A stretch of 64,000 nt of DNA from Apodemus sylvaticus (lineage: Eukaryota > Chordata > Mammalia > Rodentia > Muridae): the NCBI RefSeq assembly GCF_947179515.1, contig NC_067481.1, positions 85,429,845-85,493,844 on the forward strand. The letters run 5' to 3'. The position numbers and the translations under genes are program-made. This document shows positions 58,480-64,000 of this stretch, piece after piece; position 1 is the first letter of the stretch, and each line of letters starts with the position of its first letter. The notes below the pieces were generated by a model. It worked only from the letters and a program-made list of their open reading frames with translations, was not told the DNA's origin and ran no database searches.

Positions 58480-59580
58480 CCACCCACCGGAGGTTGTGGA
58501 AAAACATGTTGACGGGGTAAAGGCTGATGTGGAGCTATTTAGAAATATATTGTGGTAGAGTATCCAATCTGTTGTCAGGGTATCTGCAGTTCAGTTCATA
58601 AGAGTCAGTAGCAGTAGCTTGATCCACCCACAAACACCATTCAGGAGTCAGCAAAGGAAATTTGATCCAGAAGAAGGTTCAAAGCTCTGTCAATCTTCCT
58701 GAGTCGGTGGATGTGACAAGAAGCCACTGGAATACCACCAGAAGTTCTTTTTTTCTTTCTTTTTTTAATTTTATTCAATATATTTTTTATTTACATTTCA
58801 AATGATTTCCCCTTTTCTGGTCCCCAATTCCCCGAAAGTCACATAAGCCCCCTTCCCTCCCCCTGTTCTCCCACCCACCCCTTCCCACTTCCCTGTTCTG
58901 GTTTTGCCTTATACTGCTACACTGAGTCTCTCCAGAACCAAGGGCCACTCCTCCTTTCTTCTTGTACCTCATTTGATGTGTGGATTATGTTTTGGGTATT
59001 CCAGTTTTCCAGGCTAATATCCACTTATTAGTGAGTGCATACCATGATTCACCTTTTGAGACCACCAGAAGTTCTTTCATGCATTTCTTTCAACGAAGTC
59101 TCGACAATGACCAGCAAAGAGTGACAAGGGGAATTAATACCACTCAGCTTTGTCCACTGTCTGTTGGGTTATATTTATACCCTTTCTAGACATCATGTGT
59201 TCTCCCAAGCATCTGTTCTAGCAAAATATCACATGCCCCCTTTTCAGACTGCTTCCAAGAAAACACCATGTGTCTGTTCTCAGGAAAACATCCTCCCATG
59301 TGTCTGCTTCAGCAAAAACATCCTCTCATAAGACAGTTTCCAGAAAAACATCACATGGTACAGCTGAGTCTCAAAAGATACCAGAAATTTCCACTTCAGC
59401 TAAGCCCAATCATTGTTTTCCGCTCCCTGACTCTGGGAGCAATGCGATCAAATGCTTTATGCTCTGCCCACCTTGATGATGGACTGTAGTTTGAACAATG
59501 AGCCAAAGTAAAGCCATCTTTCCTTGAGTTGCTTTTCTCAGGGTATCTTATCACAGTCACAGAAAGCTATCAGAAACACT
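58480..59580. repeat. Older LTR-like rodent repeat(s), interrupted by an L1
   Basis: Both sides of the L1 form one series: 'agctctgtcaatcttcctga', 'gtcggtggatgtgacaagaa', then after the L1 'ttctttcaacgaagtctcga', 'tgttgggttatatttatacc', 'catgtgtctgcttcagcaaa'. The last 160 bp (about 59,420-59,580: 'tgatgatggactgtag', 'gagttgcttttctcagggta', 'gtatcttatcacagtcacag') look like a MaLR-like LTR 3' end on the plus strand. Family names are not claimed. Confidence 0.5.
58734..59077 (-). mobile_element. Short 5'-truncated L1 with perfect 17-bp TSD
   Basis: accaccagaagttcttt occurs at 58,734-58,750 and 59,061-59,077. Between them, 58,751-59,060 is a minus-strand L1 3' end: T-rich tail, 3'UTR nearly the same as those at 1-525 and 38,258, and a few ORF2-end bases. 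It is a simple, rather young insertion with no inversion. Confidence 0.95.
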
Positions 59581-59594
59581 TGGGTAGAGAGAGA

Positions 59595-59855
59595 GAGTAT
59601 ACTATTATAAATGATGCCTCACTCATAATCATGTAAGAAACTCTGATAAAAGACAATGGGTCATCAAACACAATAAGTTAAGTAAACGAATAACAGTAAA
59701 CCAGGAAGGGCAAGTGGGAAGGAACCGCAAGAAAAGGAAGGGAGACAAATAAGAGGCTAATGGGTGAAAATAAATTGTGTGTATGCTTGAAAATGTCATA
59801 AAGAAGCTTATTTTATGTATAATTAATATATGTGGATAAAAGTGAATAAGTAAAG
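59595..59855 (+). mobile_element. Lx-type L1 3' end, plus orientation
   Basis: The order 'gatgcctcactcataatcat', 'acaatgggtcatcaaacaca', 'gaaccgcaagaaaaggaagg', 'gcttgaaaatgtcataaaga', 'gtataattaatatatgtgga' fits old Lx 3' termini. Confidence 0.65.
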
Positions 59856-61488
59856 ATAAATAATCCTGGGGGAAATGAATTTAACAGACTGCAAAAAACT
59901 CTAAAGAACTAACTATCTAACATGCAGAGAGACAGTCTAATAAAAATGTGCAAGTGCAAAATACAGAAGAATAAGAAGCCTGTGTTTAATTAGAGATTAG
60001 TGAGCGTGCAAAAGAGGGACTGAGGAAGGGGAAATGTTTCATGGGATAATAATTGATTATTTTCAGATTTGTTCAATTTCAAGAATCCTCAAATTCCATT
60101 AGCAGTAAATTCCATACAGGCAAATATAATTTACTCACACAGTGAACTAATCTGCTTCTCTGCCAGTTTTAAAGAGTCTTCATCGTCTACCTTTTCCCAT
60201 TCCTCTCCATCTGCATTTCCTACTAGCAAGAACACACAAGTGTAGCTCTTATTAGACAAATCTGCTTATTATTTCACCTGTGCCACACTTAGTCACTGCT
60301 GTAAGTTTGCTTCATAATGTGACATGCTTTTCACCGAACTTGTCAAAATTGTGCTAATCAAGTCTTACCTTGTTCCCAAACTCCCCTTTGATTAGTCTAG
60401 CTTATTTTATTCTGTTGTCTCCTTTGCAGTTGGATGATCCCTATTATTATAAAACTCATCCAGTCAAGATAGTGTTAAAAGTTTTGTGTTGACTAACTAG
60501 GCACTAGGCCTTGAAATGAATAAGAACAATTTTTGTCTTTAGTAATATTAATATGCAGTCAAAATAACAACAGAACTAATTATAAGGCAGGGATATGTGA
60601 AATGAACACATACCAGGATAGAGTAGGAGAAGAGATATGAGGGTCAATGCAGATTTCCCAGAGAAAAGTTCCACATGCATGTACCTGAGTAACAAATAGA
60701 AATTAGTACAGCATAACTACAGGAATGTATAGAAGACTGCATAGACAATGAAACTTTAGAATTTATGGGATTCTCAGGCCTCAAGGGTGGATATAGTTGT
60801 AGTGTAAAGTGTAAGGCAAGGAAAGAGGGAAAATTCTAAAACAAATCAAAACAATAGCAACAAGAATAGGAGGTTTGCAGATCTAAATTTACAGCAAGTG
60901 TCATGGCAATAAATTAGAATAGAAATGTGTCCTAAATATACTGAAGAAACTTCAAAGGATCTGATAGACAAAGGCTACACCACCTAGGCATTAGAAAAAA
61001 GGAAAAAAAAAAAAACAGCACCTGTTTCTCACCAGGAAGGGAAACTAATTTAGAGGTCTGTACTTACTTGTCTAGAGATTAAGTCTCTAGACCAAAGGAA
61101 GCAGTGACAGATGCTGTATGGTATCCTGGGCAAATTTGCAACATGATTCTAACAATTGATCATGCTTTCTTTGATGGATAAGTATTTTTTTCCACCTATG
61201 TTATAAGCCATGTTAAAGAAATGGCTGGGCCTTATTTTTGTTGCTGTTGTTTCCTCTTCCAACAAATGTTTCTTGTAAACAGGCAGCATAAGAAGCACTC
61301 CAAAAACCAACCCAAGTTTAGTTCTTACACTCACTACACTCTCATATCCTGCAAATCGTAATTTTGCTTACTTGGACCAAAATAGAAATATAAGACCAAG
61401 GTAGACTTTGGAGAAGTCACTGATTATAGGCTGAGCAAGGAGAGTATTCTTGAGAGGAGTATTATATTTTTTTATTTTGGTTTGGTTT
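59856..61488. other. AT-rich single-copy DNA, no gene seen
   Basis: A poly-A run lies at about 61,000-61,015. Nothing else is recognised. Confidence 0.45.
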
Positions 61489-61546
61489 TTTCTTCCTTCT
61501 TTCCTTCTTTCCTTCTTTCCTTCTTTCCTTCTTTCCTTCCTTCCTC

Positions 61547-61644
<98 letters not shown>

Positions 61645-61656
61645 CTGTCTTTCTAC
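61489..61656. repeat. (TTCC)n/(TTTC)n microsatellite at the Lx tail position
   Basis: About 165 bp, mixed TTCC/TTTC on the left and pure TTTC on the right. It sits at the 3' end of the minus-strand Lx and may have grown from its poly(A) tail. FLSF- and KERK-rich frames are its translations. Confidence 0.98.
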
Positions 61657-62190
61657 CTTGTTTTTCATTTTATATTAATTATTTGAAAATTTCATACATT
61701 ATACTTTGATTACATTCATTCCTGACTGCCCAGAGGGGGCTCTAACATTTTTAGAAAAATTTTCCACCTTCTCAGCTCCAAACTTTTCTCCTCTTTTTAT
61801 TTTTTAAATGATCCATTGGGCTCAATTTGTGATGCCCATATACTCATGAGTGTGGCACCATATACTGGAACATGGTTGACCTGCCTGGGGCCATAGCACT
61901 GAACAAAACTGACTTCCCTTCCCTGGAAGCCACTGACAGTCTGTGGATCTGCAGTTAGGAGTGAGGGTTGGTGAAGATCTCTACCTGATGTTAAAATGTG
62001 GGCTGGCCTGATCTTGTGTGGGTCTTTGATAGATCACAAGTGTTGTATGTTCATGAGTGCAATAGTCCTGTTATGTTGAGAAATAATGTTTCATTCTTGT
62101 CCTCGCAATCTTCCTGGGTTTTACCCTCTTTCATATACTCTTTCTTCATAATCCTTGAGGTGTCAGAATCATGTGGACATATATATATGA

Positions 62191-62262
<72 letters not shown>

Positions 62263-62900
62263 CCTTCTTATTTGGGACTGACACTCCACAGTCACTGATT
62301 CTCTGGATTTTAACCAGTTTTGAATTTCTACATTGGCAACTTTCTACTGCAAAAAAAAAAAACTTTACAGGTTAGGTCTCATAGCTGAAATAATCTACTT
62401 GTAGAGATACTCTTTCCACTCAGCAAAATAAAAATAATAGAATCATTCCTAAGCAACAATGGATGCTTAGATATTATAAAACACGTGCTTCTTAATCTAA
62501 AGTAGATCAATCAAATTTATTAAATCAAGCAGAAACCTGTTAGTAAACCACATAACATAAGACACCAACTGTTGAGTCTCCTTGCAAATATCTTGCTACA
62601 GTTGTCATTATTATAGCTAACTGTTGATGACATTTTCCTCCCAAAGCCTGCATACACCTATAAGTACTAAGAGAGTTAACAAGCTGAGAGGAAGCTTTCT
62701 GGTTGGTACTATCATGATTTCTCCAGGTCTCATAATTAAAGGGTGTGGTGTCTTCAAAAATGACCTTGCCATACAATTCTCATGAGCAACCACGGAGAAT
62801 GGCTATAGCCTGTATAGATTTGGAAGTCTCCAGGACAGTCTTGATAAACAACTCAAATGGAGCCATGTATATCTGGTCATTTTTTATTTGGCAACCTGTG
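61657..62900 (-). mobile_element. Lx-type L1 3'UTR, about 1.2 kb, minus orientation
   Basis: Reversed Lx 3'UTR: 'gaaaatttcatacattatac', 'tgatgcccatatactcatga', 'acatggttgacctgcctggg', 'cctgatcttgtgtgggtctt'. After the microsatellite it continues with 'actgacactccacagtcact', 'acaagctgagaggaagcttt' and 'ccacggagaatggctatagc'. No coding sequence remains. The same family as the element at 46,640-47,640. Confidence 0.82.
62178..62257. repeat. (TA)n(TG)n compound microsatellite
   Basis: A TA run then a TG run, interrupting the Lx 3'UTR. Confidence 0.98.
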
Positions 62901-62964
62901 GCTTCTGTGAACTCTCAAGTCATCATTAACAAAGATCTGTAAAATTTTCTATTCTCTTTGGAAG

Positions 62965-63138
62965 GAAATATTAATTTTTTAAATTTTCTATATTCTTTGT
63001 TTACATTCCAAGTGCTTTCCCCTTTCCTGGTTCCCCCGTCCCCATATGTCCCATAAGCCCTCTTCCCTCCGCCCATTCCCTTCTCACCCCTTTCCCATTT
63101 CTCTGTCCTAGTACTCCCCTATGATGCTGGATCAATTG
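62965..63138 (-). mobile_element. L1 3'UTR fragment, minus orientation
   Basis: 'aaattttctatattctttgt', 'ttacattccaagtgctttcc', 'ccatatgtcccataagccct' match the reversed 3' end of the subfamily seen at 40,122. Truncated near 'gatgctggatcaat'. Confidence 0.8.
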
Positions 63139-63740
63139 AAAGATTTGTTTGTTTGTTTTTTGCTTATTCATTTACATCCCACTCCCTATCCTCCTCCGAG
63201 TCATCACAATCCTTCCTCTCCACTTTCTCCCCTTCTCCTCTGAAGTGAGTAGCACCCCCACCCCCATTTACCCTGACCCTGGTATATTAAGTTTCTATGA
63301 GGCTAGCCATACCCTCTTCCACTGAAGCCAGACAAGGTAGCCCAGCTAGAAGAACATAGCCCACATACAGTCAATGACTTTTGGGATAGCACCCACTCCA
63401 GTTGTTTGGGACCCACATAAAAACCAAGGTGCTCATCTGCTCTATATTTAGGGGGTGGTCTAGGTCCAGCCCGTGTATTCTCTTTCATTGGTGGTTCAGT
63501 CTCTGAGAACCAAGGGTCCAGGTTAGTTGACTCTGTTGGTCTTCCTGTTTGTGGAATTCCTATCCCCTTTCAGGGTCTAAAATCCTGTTCTTCCATTAGA
63601 ATCCACAAGCTCTGTCCACTATTTGTCTGTGGGTATCTGCATTTGTCTGGGTCAGATGTTCTCAGAGGTGAACCCTCTCAGAAGACATCCTTGCTAGACT
63701 CCTGTCTGCAAGCAGAACAGAGTATCATTATTAGTGTCAG
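63139..63740 (-). mobile_element. Older L1/Lx 3'UTR fragment, minus orientation
   Basis: T-rich start with (GTTT)n, then 'tgcttattcatttacatccc', 'actgaagccagacaaggtag', 'gcccagctagaagaacatag', 'ggttagttgactctgttggt', 'tctgtgggtatctgcatttg'. The order fits a reversed older murine L1 3'UTR. Confidence 0.65.
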
Positions 63741-63747
63741 GGGTTGA

Positions 63748-64000
63748 ATATATTGGATATCAGCCCTCTATAAAATGTAGAATTGGTAAAGATCTTTTCC
63801 AAATCTGTTGGTTGCTGTTTTTTCCTATTGACAGTGTCCTTTGCCTTACAGAAGCTTTGCAATTTTATGAGATCTCATTTCTTAGACTCCAGAGAACCAA
63901 ATAACCCGAATAAAATGCAGAACAGAGCTAAACAGAGAATTCCCAACTGAAGAATACCAAATGGCTGAGAAGCACCTAAAGAAATATGCAACATCTTTAG
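63748..64000 (+). mobile_element. 5'-inverted L1 (plus strand), continues beyond window
   Basis: From about 63,748 to 63,878 the sequence is L1 ORF2 on the minus strand ('atatattggatatcagccct', 'gccttacagaagctttgcaa'). From about 63,880 to the window end it is the immediately following ORF2 part on the plus strand ('agactccagagaaccaaata', 'agaagcacctaaagaaatat'). This is the junction of a plus-strand L1 with an inverted 5' arm. The TSD and the 3' end lie outside what can be seen. Confidence 0.85.

Noticed and set aside
61450..61709. FLSF/KERK-rich frames
   Set aside because: Translation of the (TTTC)n array on both strands.

Overview
This is a stretch of murine-rodent nuclear DNA with no protein-coding gene, exon or functional RNA gene that I can support. 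The organism call rests on murine-type L1/Lx LINEs and on B1, B2, B3, B4 and ID_B1 SINEs. The 3' end shared by several L1 copies (3'UTR running into a tail of the form ...aaaaatatatcgaataaaa) looks to me more like rat than mouse. That species call is from memory and only moderately firm. The AT-rich composition, high LINE load, few young SINEs and many long microsatellites suggest a gene desert or a large intron. All long open frames fall in L1 ORF2 fragments, in the antisense of L1, or in simple repeats.

Layout. 1-525: 3' end of a + strand L1. 526-9,845: mostly single-copy DNA with ancient L2/MIR pieces and a GC-richer patch. 9,846-11,236: 5'-inverted L1 with a near-perfect target-site duplication (TSD). 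11,237-15,754: old MIR and L2 and single-copy DNA. 15,755-16,798: a B2 SINE fused to a 5'-truncated L1 inside one perfect 17-bp TSD. 16,799-20,735: single-copy DNA. 20,893-21,843: an ID_B1-like SINE that seems split by about 750 bp of other sequence. 22,640-23,580: MIR, ID_B1 and a URR1-type hAT transposon. 23,581-31,400: mostly single-copy DNA with possible conserved non-coding segments. 31,400-38,241: microsatellites, Lx/L1 3' ends and B3 SINEs. 38,242-42,279: one 5'-inverted L1 inserted into another 5'-inverted L1, itself inside an older repeat; both TSDs are perfect. 43,430-48,440: L1 and Lx 3'UTRs, an LTR inserted in an Lx element, and a polypurine/polypyrimidine tract. 49,200-50,180: L2 and an old LTR. 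50,864-53,776: two L1 insertions at what appears to be the same nick site, the first carrying about 750 bp of apparent 3'-transduced DNA. 53,884-54,945: a SINE cluster with a 35-nt U2 snRNA fragment. 55,490-59,580: Lx ends, MaLR-like LTRs and a short L1 with a 17-bp TSD. 61,489-62,900: an Lx 3'UTR with microsatellites. 62,965-64,000: L1 pieces, the last a 5'-inverted L1 leaving the window.

No genes cooperate here. The content is a record of retrotransposition: target-primed reverse transcription with frequent 5' inversion, one probable template switch, one probable 3' transduction and repeated nesting. Repeat family names come from memory of consensus sequences, not from a database search. 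The direct repeats, junctions and orientations were read from the sequence.
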